The notes under the pieces were generated by a model that worked only from the letters and a program-made list of their open reading frames with translations, did no database searches and was not told the origin of the DNA. DNA of 32,757 bases from an uncultured Lachnospiraceae bacterium. Lineage in GTDB: Bacteria; Bacillota; Clostridia; Lachnospirales; Lachnospiraceae. Of the stretch, positions 32,721 to 32,757 are shown piece by piece (the stretch's first letter is position 1; each line of letters starts with the position of its first letter). The translations under genes and the position numbers were made by a program. Where the stretch lies: positions 1 to 32,757 of the forward strand of contig CACXFB010000105.1 in the NCBI GenBank assembly GCA_902766825.1, given 5' to 3'.

Positions 32721-32757
32721 TTTAATTCCTCCTTAAAGCTATAGAATTATTTTACCA

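Overview
The window looks like chromosomal DNA of a low-GC Gram-positive anaerobe of class Clostridia, most likely family Lachnospiraceae. The basis is A/T-rich sequence, strong AGGAGG ribosome-binding sites, TTGNNN/TATAAT promoters, a Fe-S type RlmD, a fused FolBK, an LTA-synthase-like protein, a SpoVB-like flippase, and protein types I associate with Lachnospiraceae (DUF1836, DUF5050, and a Lys/Ala/Thr-rich DUF6465-like protein). A CheV-like protein hints at motility. Genus cannot be fixed from the sequence alone.

Layout, most genes on the minus strand: (1) 1-792, an ECF sigma factor with a 4-nt overlapping, truncated membrane partner (probable anti-sigma). (2) 992-1626, gene wreckage: the start of a GIY-YIG-type gene, with promoter and RBS, fused out of frame to the C-terminal half of an aminoglycoside-phosphotransferase-like gene. 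(3) 1834-3866, a DUF1836 regulator-like gene coupled to rlmD. (4) 4099-6883 (plus), pcrA and a small acidic membrane protein. (5) 6948-9696, a polyprenyl-phosphate sugar-1-phosphate transferase and an HtrA-like protease. (6) 9878-11768, an atypical phosphoribosyltransferase and pheA. (7) 11923-12969 (plus), a DUF5050 beta-propeller membrane protein. (8) 12972-18914, a likely operon: LTA-synthase-like protein, FolC fused to an HD hydrolase, FolP, FolB-FolK. (9) 19054-22281, a cysteine desulfurase and recG. (10) 22367-23914 (plus), a SpoVB/MATE-like flippase whose 3' end overlaps ligA by 84 nt. (11) 23831-29928, a YfhO-like membrane protein, an unknown anchored protein, rluF-like pseudouridine synthase and ligA. 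(12) 30026-32720, a histone-H1-like DUF6465 protein, CheV, a PH-domain protein and a lipoprotein.

The folate cluster makes the pterin side chain and joins it to pABA and glutamate (FolB, FolK, FolP, FolC). FolE and a recognised dihydroneopterin-triphosphate hydrolase are absent here, and an HD-type hydrolase is fused to FolC. That is the most suggestive clue to unassigned biochemistry. Other items worth attention are an 11-bp-periodic direct repeat upstream of the LTA-synthase promoter, a palindrome inside the DUF1836 promoter spacer, a PRTase whose PRPP loop lacks the usual acidic pair, and the H1-like protein. I saw no CRISPR array, tRNA, rRNA, insertion sequence or phage module. No gene-free stretch exceeds 300 bases; the longest, 1560-1833, is described as a feature.
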